A stretch of DNA of 64,000 nucleotides from CABQCM01 sp965145485 (GTDB taxonomy: Bacteria > Bacillota > Clostridia > Oscillospirales > Acutalibacteraceae): assembly GCA_965145485.1 (NCBI GenBank), contig CBCTCU010000002.1, forward strand, positions 62,001 to 126,000, in the 5' to 3' direction. The position numbers and the translations under genes are program-made. The notes beneath the pieces are model-generated. The model searched no databases, was not told the DNA's origin, and worked only from the letters and a program-made list of their open reading frames with translations. The first letter of the stretch is position 1, and the number at the start of each line of letters is the position of its first letter. This document shows positions 9,160 to 17,661 of the stretch, piece after piece.

Positions 9160-9881
9160 GATTTTCCGTAGCGGTAATCGTACGATTTGTAACTCTTATA
9201 ATTGCCGTACATTTTGTTTTTCTGCTTGACGTCGGTGATGACAACCCCCAAAATATTGCCGTGTACCCCGCGGATGAGTTCGACCGCTTTCTTAATTTCC
9301 TCATAAGTGGTCTGCTGCTGACGGGCCGCCAGCAGGGTGCCCGCCATGCGGGGCGCTATGACCATGGAGTCGGCCACCACGTTAACGGGCGTACCGTCCA
9401 CAAAGATATAATCGTACTGGCTGCTTACCGCGCTGAGCAACTCCTCCATTTTACTCGAGCCCAGCAACTCGGAAGGGTTGGGCGGAATGGGGCCGGAAAG
9501 GATGACGTCCAGATTGGGCACCACTTGGCGGTAAATGGTTTCTTCCAAGCCCGAAAAACCGCCCAGCAGCTTGGACAGCCCCATATCGTTGCTCAGCCGG
9601 AAAATTTTGTGCTGTGTCGGCTTGCGCATGTCGGTGTCGATGAGCAGAACTCTGGCGTTGGTCTGCGCCATGGTGATCGCCAGATTCGAGCAGACGGTGG
9701 ATTTCCCCGCGCTTGGCTCGGCGCTGGAGACAAGCACCATCTTTTCCTTCATGGGAGACAGGGCAAACAGGAGATTGGTGCGGATGGTCTTATAAGCCTC
9801 CACGATTTGGAAGGTAGTATTTTTATTCAGCCGGTTCGCCGCCCGGCTTTGGCTTGCGGATTTTGCGTTACCTGCCACGAC
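9156..9881 (-). CDS. CpsD/YwqD-type BY-kinase
   Basis: Cytoplasmic bacterial tyrosine autokinase, activated by the membrane protein encoded just upstream. The 241-residue product has Walker A SAEPSAGKST near residue 55, Walker A' VLLIDTDMRKP and a Walker B-like YDYIFVDGTPV. The tail has six tyrosines within YGNYKSYKSYDYRYGKS, the typical autophosphorylation cluster. The frame is open from 9902, but GTG at 9879-9881 has AAGGGAGGG seven bases upstream, so I chose it; the gene then overlaps the cpsC-like gene by 14 bases. Confidence 0.92.
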   Translation of the reverse strand, partial: VVAGNAKSASQSRAANRLNKNTTFQIVEAYKTIRTNLLFALSPMKEKMVLVSSAEPSAGKSTVCSNLAITMAQTNARVLLIDTDMRKPTQHKIFRLSNDMGLSKLLGGFSGLEETIYRQVVPNLDVILSGPIPPNPSELLGSSKMEELLSAVSSQYDYIFVDGTPVNVVADSMVIAPRMAGTLLAARQQQTTYEEIKKAVELIRGVHGNILGVVITDVKQKNKMYGNYKSYKSYDYRYGKS

Positions 9882-10566
9882 TGGACCCTCCCTTGGAATC
9901 AAAACTGGGTATCTCGCCTAACACAGGGAGGTCAATGACCTCCTTGAGATCTTCTTCGCCTTTGATGCGGGTATCCAGGAGAGATACCAGCAGGCATATA
10001 ATAGCTGACAAAATCAGACCGGCCGCGCCGCCTATCACCGCGTTCAAGCGCACGTTGGGAGAAGAAGGGGAGGTGGCGGGCTGGGCAGTACCGATGGTCT
10101 CGACCGAGCCGGCCTTGACCACCCGCTGCAGCACCTCGGGGGCGAGCTCGGCCATGGTGTTGCATATCTGGGCCGACAGCTCCGGGTCGGTGGTTCCGGC
10201 CGAAATTTGCAACACCTCGGTCTGATTGACCGAACTCATGGTGATGGCATTTCGCAGGTCGCTGGCCGTCACCGACTCGCCGATGCGCTGTGCCGCCTGC
10301 TCGAGAATGTCCTCGTTGGTCAGAATGACAATGTAGGTATCCACCAGACGGGTAGACGCGTTCAGGTCGTTGATGTTGACGTTATTGTCGCTGGTGGAAA
10401 CACCGTTGTTGACGTAAAGCGCTATCGAGGAGGTGTAAATTTTCGGCATCATAAAGACCGACACCAGTACAAAAGCCGTGGCGCCGAGCAGCGTGCTGAT
10501 GAAAAGCACCCCCCATTTTTTTCGCAATATGGCCAGGATTTCCATAACACTGATCGTTTTTTGCAT
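9868..10566 (-). CDS. CpsC/YwqC-type Wzz-domain activator of the tyrosine kinase
   Basis: Chain-length-determinant family membrane protein that anchors and activates the BY-kinase. The 232-residue product has two membrane segments, at about 20-40 and 178-200, enclosing an external domain of about 140 residues. The N-terminal ISVMEILAILRKKWG is typical Wzz, and the short cytoplasmic tail TRIKGEEDLKEVIDLPVLGE matches kinase activators. It is the first gene of the set. No glycosyltransferase or flippase genes are adjacent. Confidence 0.9.
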   Translation of the reverse strand: MQKTISVMEILAILRKKWGVLFISTLLGATAFVLVSVFMMPKIYTSSIALYVNNGVSTSDNNVNINDLNASTRLVDTYIVILTNEDILEQAAQRIGESVTASDLRNAITMSSVNQTEVLQISAGTTDPELSAQICNTMAELAPEVLQRVVKAGSVETIGTAQPATSPSSPNVRLNAVIGGAAGLILSAIICLLVSLLDTRIKGEEDLKEVIDLPVLGEIPSFDSKGGSSRGR

Positions 10567-10897
10567 GAATCAAACCATACCCTTTCTAAACGATTGCCTT
10601 ATTCTCAGACTCCCGGGAACTGGGCATAGGCAGCCCAACGCCGTGATCCGATAACATCGACATGATTTCTGGCAGGAGATCGGCAGCCCAGTGCGCAGGA
10701 CTCTTAACAACCGGCGTTGGAGCGCGGAATCCTGTCTTCAAAATCAGGCAAAACAACACGCCTACAACGCAAATCGAATGACCCGCCACGGTTTGGAGCA
10801 GAGGACCGCGCCGCTATGCGCGGACAGCCGTTTGCCAAAAGCCGTGCGGAACCGAATCACCATTACCAGAAATATCCTAGAGTATAAATGCTGTCCT

Positions 10898-10926
10898 ATT
10901 ATACACATCCAACCGATTTTTGTCAA
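10898..10926 (-). promoter_or_regulatory. Consensus promoter of the exopolysaccharide kinase operon
   Basis: The minus strand reads TTGACA (10921-10926), 17 bases, TATAAT (10898-10903), a perfect match to the vegetative consensus. The first gene starts at 10566, so the leader is about 325 nt. The leader holds one 67-codon GTG frame (10586-10789) without a ribosome-binding site, which I do not accept as a gene. Confidence 0.8.
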
Positions 10927-11013
10927 ATATCATTCTTTTCGGTCAGCCCGCCCCGGTTCCCGTTTGTTGGGTTTATCGTTTATTATGTCACTAGTTTATG
11001 TCAATTTCGGTCA

Positions 11014-11042
11014 TTTACAAATGATATAAAACGTATTATACT
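11014..11042 (+). promoter_or_regulatory. Predicted promoter of the ABC exporter operon
   Basis: TTTACA (11014-11019) and TATACT (11037-11042) are separated by 17 bases. It is divergent from the exopolysaccharide promoter, about 90 bases away, so one regulator could affect both. The leader to the first gene is about 180 nt. Confidence 0.6.
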
Positions 11043-11230
11043 TAAAAGTACTTTTCAATATGGCAGTTTCTGCCCCCACATCATCCGGCCTAGGGTCCTG
11101 TTTTGGGCTTCATCGATTCAAAACAACGTGCGGGCTTGCCTGTATTATGCCGCCAGGCTTTTTGTGCCATGCTTCCTATTTTGGCTTATTTTATTAGGGA
11201 GGGATTCCCCTCTATTAGGGTGGAATGTTT

Positions 11231-12964
11231 ATGAAAAAGTTATATCCTTACATCAGGCCCTTTCTGCTCCCGATGCTTATCGGTGTGCTGTTTAAGGGGC
11301 TGGGGGCGATCACCGACCTGCTGATCCCCTATTTTATGGGAATCCTCATCGACCAGGGAATCGGCACGGGCGACCAGCAGCGGATTTTGTATCTGTGCCT
11401 GTGTATGCTGGTGCTGGCTGTGTTGACAGCGGGCTTTAATATTCTGGCCAACTATGTATCGGCCCATGCATCGCAGGGAATCGGGGAGAGTATGCGAAAC
11501 GCTTTGTATGAAAAAATTCAGACCCTGCCGCTATGGATTGTAGACCGGCTGACCGCTTCCTCCCTCATCACCCGCGTGACCAACGACGTCGAGCACGTAC
11601 AGCGCACCCTGCTGATGATGACCCGTTTTATGATTCGCGCACCCATCATGGCGATCGGTGGTGTGGCGCTCTCGATCTTAATCGATCCTCTGCTCACCCT
11701 GATCGTTTTTGTCGGTATGGTGCTGCTCGGCGCGGCCAGCATATCCGTCTATAAGGTTACCCGCCCCATCTACCGCAAGGTGCAGGCGAGCATCGACCGG
11801 CTTACCACCATTATCCGTGAGAATCTTACCGGCATACGCGTCATCAAATCCTTTGACAAAACAGGCTATGAGACCGATCGGTTTGACAGCCAGAGCCGCA
11901 CCGTCAAGCGTTTTGAGCTGAAAGCCGGCATGTTCAACGCCTACATGAGCCCCTCGATCGCCTTTATCTCCAGCTTGACCACCGCCGCCGTACTGTATGC
12001 CGGCGGCTACCGGGTGCAGGCCGGCGGCATTGAGATCGGCCAAATTGTTACCATCCTCAATTACGTGAACATGATCCTCATGGCCATGACCATGATCCCC
12101 CGCATGTTCATGATGTTCAGCCGGGCCAACACCTCCGCCGCCCGCATCAATGAGATTTTGGAGGTGAAGGATCAGACCCGGTACGGCGCCGAAACGTCCC
12201 CAAAGACCGAAAGCCCGTTTTTGGAGTTTCGGTCGGTCAGTTTTGCTTACCCCGACACCACGGCGCATGCGCTCGACGAGGTGAGCTTTCGGGTGGAGAA
12301 AGGGCAGACGGTCGCGGTGATCGGCGGCACCGGGGCGGGAAAATCCACCCTGCTCGGACTGATTTTACGGCTGTATGAGCCGACCAGCGGGCAGGTTTAC
12401 CTGGAAGGGCGGCCGATCGCAGATTATACCAAAGACTATCTGCTAAGCAAGATTACCGCCGCGATGCAGCAGTACAACATCTTTGGCATGAGTGTGCAGG
12501 AGAATATCGTGCTGGATATGGAGCTGGATGAAGAAAGGATGCGCCAGTCGGCGGCAGCGGCCCAGCTTTCCGAGTTGGTCGAGCAGCTGGACGGCGGATA
12601 TGAGTATGCGATCGCGCAGGCGGGCAGCAATCTTTCCGGCGGGCAGAAGCAGCGGCTGTCCATCGCCCGCACCCTGTATCGCCCGGCCGAGCTGGTCGTG
12701 CTCGACGATGTTTCCAGCGCGCTGGACTATCGCACCGACCTGCGCCTGCGCACCGCCCTGCGGCGGACCTACCGGGGCAAGACCGTCATCCTCATCTCCC
12801 AGCGCATTGCCAGCGTGCAGTCGGCCGATCGCATCCTTGTGCTGGAAAAGGGGCGCTGCGTGGGATTCGCCCCTCATGCGGAGCTGATAAGGGACAACGC
12901 CGTCTACCGGGATATTTGCCGCACCCAGGGCGTGCCCGTACCCGAGGGAGGTGACGCGCAGTGA
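11231..12964 (+). CDS. ABC exporter half-transporter, degenerate-site subunit
   Basis: Type IV ABC exporter with six membrane helices (about residues 1-310) and a C-terminal ATPase domain, 577 residues. Walker A is GGTGAGKST near residue 364 and the signature is LSGGQ near 467. Walker B reads VVLDDVSSALD: the catalytic glutamate is replaced by aspartate, as in the degenerate site of heterodimeric exporters. The next gene overlaps by four bases and has a normal LDE, so the two should pair. The frame opens at ATG 11225, but ATG 11231 is better spaced from AGGGTGGA. The substrate is unknown (multidrug, lipid or peptide). Confidence 0.9.
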   Translation: MKKLYPYIRPFLLPMLIGVLFKGLGAITDLLIPYFMGILIDQGIGTGDQQRILYLCLCMLVLAVLTAGFNILANYVSAHASQGIGESMRNALYEKIQTLPLWIVDRLTASSLITRVTNDVEHVQRTLLMMTRFMIRAPIMAIGGVALSILIDPLLTLIVFVGMVLLGAASISVYKVTRPIYRKVQASIDRLTTIIRENLTGIRVIKSFDKTGYETDRFDSQSRTVKRFELKAGMFNAYMSPSIAFISSLTTAAVLYAGGYRVQAGGIEIGQIVTILNYVNMILMAMTMIPRMFMMFSRANTSAARINEILEVKDQTRYGAETSPKTESPFLEFRSVSFAYPDTTAHALDEVSFRVEKGQTVAVIGGTGAGKSTLLGLILRLYEPTSGQVYLEGRPIADYTKDYLLSKITAAMQQYNIFGMSVQENIVLDMELDEERMRQSAAAAQLSELVEQLDGGYEYAIAQAGSNLSGGQKQRLSIARTLYRPAELVVLDDVSSALDYRTDLRLRTALRRTYRGKTVILISQRIASVQSADRILVLEKGRCVGFAPHAELIRDNAVYRDICRTQGVPVPEGGDAQ

Positions 12965-14955
12965 GACGTTCCAAACAAACGCAAAACAAGCGGGGGATAG
13001 GATCGCTGCTCAAACTGCTACGCTATGTGGCCCGCTTTAAATGGCGAATCCTGCTGATCCTGCTGGCCGTTCTGGCCGCCAATTTGGTCGGCCTTCGCAT
13101 CCCCGACATCACCGGGCAGCTGGTGGACTGCATGGCCGCCCCCGGCGGGGTGGATTTTTCCGCATTGGGCTGGGGCGTGCTGGAGATCATCTTTCTTGCC
13201 CTGGTCACCTTTGGCCTGAGCGCGCTGCAAAATGTCCTGATGCTTAAAACCGCACAGGATTTAGTGCTCTCGCTACGGCACGACGCCTTTTCCAAGCTGG
13301 TTGCGCTGCCGGTCTCCTATTTTGACCAGAACACCAAGGGGAACATCCTCTCCATCCTTTCGGTGGATATCGACAACATCAGCGACACCATCTCCTCCGA
13401 CGTGATCACCCTGCTGACCGGGTTTGTCACCGTGGTGGGTTCTTTGGCCATGATGCTGGCCATCAGCCCTCTGATGACCTTGATTTTCGCCGTCACCGTG
13501 CCGGCCATGATCCTCCTCTCCCGGGTGGTGTCCAAGCGCTCGCGCCGCCTGTTCCGTGAGAAGAAGAACTGCTTTGGCGAGCTGTGCGGCTATACCGAGG
13601 AAATGATCACCGCGCAAAAGACGGTGAAGGTATACGGGCTGGAAGATTACAACGAGTCCATCTTTCGGGATATCTCCCATCGGCTGCGCGAAAGCGGCGC
13701 AAAGGCAGAGTTTGTGTCGAGCACGATGATGCCCTCCATGAACGGGATTAACAACCTTAACTTTACCCTGATCTGCGCGTTTGGCGCCTTTTTGGTACTC
13801 AGCGGCCGGCTGTCCATCGGCGCCATATCCTCCTTTGTGCTCTATTCCAAAAAGTTTGCCACCCCCATTGTGGATACCGCCAACATTGTCAACATGTTTC
13901 AATCGGCGCTGGCCGCCTGCGACCGTGTCTTTACCATCCTCGACGCCGATACCGAACCGGGATACGCCTTGCCGGCGGGCGACGCGCCCATCGCTCTGGG
14001 CCAGGCAGCGCACGGCGCGGAAGACGCACTGGATCGTTCGTTGAATGAGGTTTCACCATCCGGCTCATCTGACCCGGCGGAATCCAACCCGCAAGCCGGC
14101 ACCGGGCCCGCAGACGCTTCCATGCCCTTGCCGCATCCGATGGAGGAGGGTATGCCTGGGGATTCCAAAGCGCCATGCCAGACCTCGTTGCTGCATAAGG
14201 CCAGCAGGCCAAGGGGCGAAATCCGCTTTGAAAAGGTCGATTTTTCCTATGTGCCCGGTTCTCCGGTGCTACAGGATATCGACTTTACGGTGCATCCCGG
14301 CCAGAAGGTTGCGCTGGTGGGCGCTACCGGGTCGGGGAAAACCACCATCATCAGCCTGCTGCTGCGCTTTTATACCCCCGACAGCGGGCGCATCACCATC
14401 GATGGCGATGCGATCGACGCCCTGCCCCTAGGGGAGCTGCGCCGCCGGTTCGCCCTGGTCTTGCAGGATAGCTGGCTTTTCGAGGGGTCAGTTTACGACA
14501 ACATCGGCTACGCCGCCCCGCCCGAAAGGAGCAGCCGCGAACAGATTCGCGCCATGTGCCGGGAGATCGATATCGACGACTTTATTCAATCTCTTCCCAA
14601 GGGCTATGACACTGTGCTTCACAACGATTCCGGGGGGCTGTCGCAGGGGCAGAAGCAGTTGCTCAACATTGCCCGCGCGTTCTTGTGTGATCCGGAAATT
14701 TTTGTACTCGACGAGGCCACCTCCTCGGTCGACACCCAGGCCGAGGAAAAAATCAAGCAGGTCACCGAACTGGTGACAAAAAACAAGACCTCGGTCATCA
14801 TTGCCCACCGGCTTTCGACCATACTCAGCGCCGACCAGATTTTGATGATGAAGGACGGCCGCATCCGCGAGCGCGGGACGCACGAGCAGCTGCTGCGGCA
14901 GGGCGGCTTGTATAAAGAGCTTTATGAGAGCCAGTTTGCGCAGGAGCTTTCATAA
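12961..14955 (+). CDS. ABC exporter half-transporter, canonical-site subunit with long linker
   Basis: Second half of the heterodimeric exporter, 664 residues. It has six membrane helices (about 20-320), an unusually long hydrophilic linker rich in Pro, Ser, Gly and Ala (about 340-420), then the ATPase domain with Walker A GATGSGKTT near 454, signature LSQGQ near 559 and a complete Walker B FVLDEATSS. The start is GTG, overlapping the previous stop (GTGA). Homologues usually join the domains with a much shorter linker. A 204-bp piece of its 5' part was copied, inverted, to 15363-15566. Confidence 0.92.
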   Translation: MRRSKQTQNKRGIGSLLKLLRYVARFKWRILLILLAVLAANLVGLRIPDITGQLVDCMAAPGGVDFSALGWGVLEIIFLALVTFGLSALQNVLMLKTAQDLVLSLRHDAFSKLVALPVSYFDQNTKGNILSILSVDIDNISDTISSDVITLLTGFVTVVGSLAMMLAISPLMTLIFAVTVPAMILLSRVVSKRSRRLFREKKNCFGELCGYTEEMITAQKTVKVYGLEDYNESIFRDISHRLRESGAKAEFVSSTMMPSMNGINNLNFTLICAFGAFLVLSGRLSIGAISSFVLYSKKFATPIVDTANIVNMFQSALAACDRVFTILDADTEPGYALPAGDAPIALGQAAHGAEDALDRSLNEVSPSGSSDPAESNPQAGTGPADASMPLPHPMEEGMPGDSKAPCQTSLLHKASRPRGEIRFEKVDFSYVPGSPVLQDIDFTVHPGQKVALVGATGSGKTTIISLLLRFYTPDSGRITIDGDAIDALPLGELRRRFALVLQDSWLFEGSVYDNIGYAAPPERSSREQIRAMCREIDIDDFIQSLPKGYDTVLHNDSGGLSQGQKQLLNIARAFLCDPEIFVLDEATSSVDTQAEEKIKQVTELVTKNKTSVIIAHRLSTILSADQILMMKDGRIRERGTHEQLLRQGGLYKELYESQFAQELS

Positions 14956-14959
14956 AGGG

Positions 14960-14995
14960 AGGATGGGGGACGGCGCTCGCGCCGTCCCCCATCCT
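14960..14995 (+). terminator. Strong hairpin after the ABC exporter operon
   Basis: A perfect 17-bp GC-rich stem with a two-base loop, starting four bases after the stop codon. There is no U-run after it, so it may stabilise the 3' end of the mRNA or act as a weak or factor-assisted terminator. Confidence 0.6.
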
Positions 14996-15106
14996 GTCAG
15001 CCGATTTGAATAGGCTCGATAACCTGTATTATTCACCATTTGTATGCGTTTTGGAAAGTGGTTGCGTCAATCTGATGTCGCGCGTTCGTCAAAGTTTTCT
15101 CTCCCT

Positions 15107-15140
15107 CATAATATGACGCTACAATGATGTCAATATTATG
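15107..15140. promoter_or_regulatory. Candidate operator/promoter of the ribbon-helix-helix gene
   Basis: CATAATATGAC (15107-15117) and GTCAATATTATG (15129-15140) form an inverted repeat around TACAAT (15120-15125), a possible -10 box. It ends 17 bases before the gene's start codon. Such a site fits autorepression by the small DNA-binding protein encoded next to it. Confidence 0.45.
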
Positions 15141-15157
15141 TCGTGGGGGGATGGAAA

Positions 15158-15343
15158 GTGAAGGATCCATTGTCGCGATTCACGCTACGCACCAACGCGG
15201 TATTACTTGATAAGCTGGGATACATTGCCGAGTTTGAAGGGCGAACCAAAAACAAGGAACTCGAACAGATGATTAAGCAGCGCATCGCTGATTTTGAAAA
15301 GCTGCACGGCGTTATTCCAACGAGGGAGAACGCAAAAGATTGA
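15158..15343 (+). CDS. Small Arc/ribbon-helix-helix-type DNA-binding protein
   Basis: A 61-residue protein with the Arc-like pattern: a short strand SRFTLRTN, a helix VLLDKLGYIAEFEGRT and a second helix NKELEQMIKQRIADFEKLHG. Such proteins bind DNA as dimers through the strand, often at palindromes, and many are antitoxins or plasmid/phage repressors. No toxin gene follows; downstream is only a decayed ABC-gene fragment on the other strand. GTG at 15158 with GGGGGATGG upstream was chosen over the GTG at 15143. The inverted repeat just upstream may be its operator. Confidence 0.7.
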   Translation: MKDPLSRFTLRTNAVLLDKLGYIAEFEGRTKNKELEQMIKQRIADFEKLHGVIPTRENAKD

Positions 15344-15362
15344 AGCCGCAGCGAGAGCACTC

Positions 15363-15566
15363 AATCCTGTGCGGTTTTGAGCATCAGGACATTTTGCAGC
15401 GCGCTCAAGCCGAAGGTGACCAGAGCAGGGAATACGATCTCCAGCACGCCCCAGCCCAATGCGGAAAAATCTACCCCGCCGGGAGCGGCCGTGCAGGCAA
15501 CCAGCTGCCCGGTGATGTCGGGGATGCGAAAGCCCACCAAATTGGCGGCCAGAACGGCCAGCAGGC
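15363..15566 (-). pseudogene. Inverted fragment copied from the ABC exporter gene
   Basis: The reverse complement matches positions about 13058-13261 of the downstream ABC exporter gene, with roughly 16 differences in 204 bases (about 92% by hand count). It covers part of the first membrane region only, has no start site and is flanked by unrelated sequence. It is a partial, inverted duplication, or the leftover of a second exporter gene. The changes include both synonymous and amino-acid-changing ones, and the copy ends in TGA where the parent has TTA. Confidence 0.85.
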
Positions 15567-15816
15567 TCAGTGGATAATGGCGTGGCAGTATGAGTGAAAT
15601 ATGCCAATCGGACGATCAAAACGTTGGGACGCCGTGGTTTGGCTATGGAGCGGATTGGCATTGGAGCCTGTTTTTTCAGAACACGTGGTATCGGCAGAAC
15701 ACTGGAGGATTTGACCGTGCTTTGGCCGCCCGCTGCGACGGATCGGTTGTTCGCTGCATGATACCGGCTCACGGGATGCAGTCTGCTGTTCACCGCTGTA
15801 CGAACTCATGAAAACA
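15567..15816. other. Gap beside the ABC fragment, no gene seen
   Basis: A 73-codon plus frame (15590-15811) lacks a ribosome-binding site and resembles no family I know. The 11-mer GCATGATACCG at 15756-15766 also occurs in the gap at 7611. I see nothing else that can be supported. Confidence 0.4.
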
Positions 15817-15860
15817 TAAAGGCCGCCCTCCATTTGTTAACAAATGGAGGGCGGCCTTTA
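15817..15860 (-). terminator. Perfect palindrome terminator of the M23 peptidase gene
   Basis: A perfect 44-base palindrome (22-bp arms) begins seven bases past the peptidase stop codon. On the minus strand the outer arm ends in TTTA and is followed by TGTTTTC, as expected for an intrinsic terminator. Confidence 0.8.
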
Positions 15861-15866
15861 TTCATT

Positions 15867-17630
15867 TTAGCTCAGGCCCAGAAAGGAGGCCGGATTATAG
15901 GGGGTTCCGCCCACGCGCACTTCAAAATGCAGGTGATTGCCGGTGGCGTTGCCGGTGCGGCCCACCGTGGCAATCTGCTGGCCGCGCGCAACCTGCTGGC
16001 CGACCTCGACCTGGATGGTATTGCAATGGGAATACAGGGTCTGCACCCCGTTGCCGTGATCCACTACAAAATGGAGGCCATAAGCCCATCCCGAGCTGTT
16101 GACACTGACCACCGTACCGGTTTCGGCCGCATAGATGGGGGTGCCGGCGGGGGCGCTGATGTCCAGCCCTTTGTGATTGCGTCCATCGCCAAAGTACGAG
16201 CTGATGTAGCTGCCCGAAACGTTGGCCACCGGCCACAGCATCTGCCGCATGGAGACTACCTTCTGCGACGCCTGGGCGATGCTGCGAGTGCCGACGATGA
16301 CCTGCTCGTTGACCGGCTCTTCCAGAATTTCCTCATACACGATGTCGCGGGAGACCTCCTGCCCGTCAACGTATTCCACATTGGCGGTAACCAGCTTTTT
16401 GCCGTCCTCTCCCTCGATGTTTACCTCCCGGTAGCCTTCCAGTTTGGAGCTGTCCTCTACCTCCTCGCTTTCAAAAGCGATGGTCTCCTCATATTCCTCC
16501 GTGCGCACCAGCCTGACGTTGAGAATGGGAGTATCCTCTTCCAGCTTTAAGGCGGGTCCGGCCGTAATCTCCTGGCTGAGGCTGGGATTTTGGCCTTCTA
16601 CCTCCTCAGCTTCGGCATTGCCGCCATCGTATACGGCGATCTCTTCCTTCTGCGCGCCGCCCGCCGCCATCGTGTAGCCGTTCACTTCCGCATGCGTGGC
16701 GGTCAGCAGGTTTTCGGCCGCCTCGGCGGAGACGATGTTCCCGACAGGGTACAAACCCTCTTTATAGACGATTTCATTGACAAAAGCCGCATCCACTACC
16801 TGTGGTTCGGCAAGATAGGCGGTCAGGATGTTGTCCAGTACGGTTTGGAGGCTGTCTTTTTGCTCGGTGACAGCGATCAATTCGCCATCCACATAAATTC
16901 CGCAAGCCTCGCTGATTTCATCGCAGGAGGCGGTGATCAACTCGTCACACAGCGCCGCCGCGTCCAGTAGCTGGTCGGACGAAACCATGGCCATGGTATA
17001 CTTTGGCGTATCGATCGAAAAGCCGTCGGTGCCGTCGTCCACCACCCGAAGATTCATCAGCGCGCAAGCGTCGGCAAAGACGTTCTCGTCAGCGACATAG
17101 CCTACCGTCTTACCGTCCAGGTTGATCTCCAGCGCAAAGGTTGCGGTCGACCATACGCTGATGGTGGTAGCCAGCAGGGCAAGAGACAAGGTAGGAGCAA
17201 TCAGGCGAACCCCGCCGCGAAGAAAGGAGCGATGCCGCCCCAGCGCTTTCCCAAAAGTATGAAACGTTGCCCGGATACCGGACAGGAGCCCCTGTTCCTT
17301 ACGGACGCGGTCCCCCGTTTGAAAGAGGCGGCCTATGCCTGCGACACTCCGACGGGTAAGGTCGGCGATCCGGCGCCCACGGCGGCCAAACTGCCTTTCC
17401 AGCCAGGCGGCGGCATGTACCGCCAGATTGACCGCCAGCCGACCCACCGGGGCAAAAAGCCTGACGGCCATACGTCCCGCTTTGCGAAACATCAGGAAGC
17501 TGAACATGCCAACCGCATAACAAACGCCATACAGAGCCTGATAAACCTTCCGTATAATATGAAACATCGATCGTTTCGATTCGTTTTGATTTTCTTGACT
17601 CTTACTGCCTCGATCTGGTAATAGATGCAT
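15867..17630 (-). CDS. G5-domain M23 family metallopeptidase (cell-wall hydrolase)
   Basis: Predicted zinc endopeptidase cutting peptidoglycan cross-links outside the membrane, 587 residues. Order: a basic N-terminal part with hydrophobic stretches, a membrane anchor or signal segment near 145-165 (LIAPTLSLALLATT), then an extracellular part of unclear fold. A G5 domain follows at about 375-450 (YEETIAFESEEVEDSS, ending EQVIVGT), then the M23 domain with HKGLDISAPAGTPIY and the GNHLHFEVRV triad. ATG 17630 has AAAGGATT upstream; a second ATG 21 codons in is possible. A well-formed promoter with inverted repeats precedes it. Confidence 0.92.
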   Translation of the reverse strand: MHLLPDRGSKSQENQNESKRSMFHIIRKVYQALYGVCYAVGMFSFLMFRKAGRMAVRLFAPVGRLAVNLAVHAAAWLERQFGRRGRRIADLTRRSVAGIGRLFQTGDRVRKEQGLLSGIRATFHTFGKALGRHRSFLRGGVRLIAPTLSLALLATTISVWSTATFALEINLDGKTVGYVADENVFADACALMNLRVVDDGTDGFSIDTPKYTMAMVSSDQLLDAAALCDELITASCDEISEACGIYVDGELIAVTEQKDSLQTVLDNILTAYLAEPQVVDAAFVNEIVYKEGLYPVGNIVSAEAAENLLTATHAEVNGYTMAAGGAQKEEIAVYDGGNAEAEEVEGQNPSLSQEITAGPALKLEEDTPILNVRLVRTEEYEETIAFESEEVEDSSKLEGYREVNIEGEDGKKLVTANVEYVDGQEVSRDIVYEEILEEPVNEQVIVGTRSIAQASQKVVSMRQMLWPVANVSGSYISSYFGDGRNHKGLDISAPAGTPIYAAETGTVVSVNSSGWAYGLHFVVDHGNGVQTLYSHCNTIQVEVGQQVARGQQIATVGRTGNATGNHLHFEVRVGGTPYNPASFLGLS

Positions 17631-17661
17631 GTGCGAAGAATCCTTTCAGAGCAAAAATAAA

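Noticed and set aside
10586..10789. 67-codon leader frame before the CpsC-like gene
   Set aside because: Starts at GTG without a ribosome-binding site and resembles no known leader peptide.
15590..15811. 73-codon plus frame after the ABC fragment
   Set aside because: No ribosome-binding site and no family resemblance; lies in decayed sequence.
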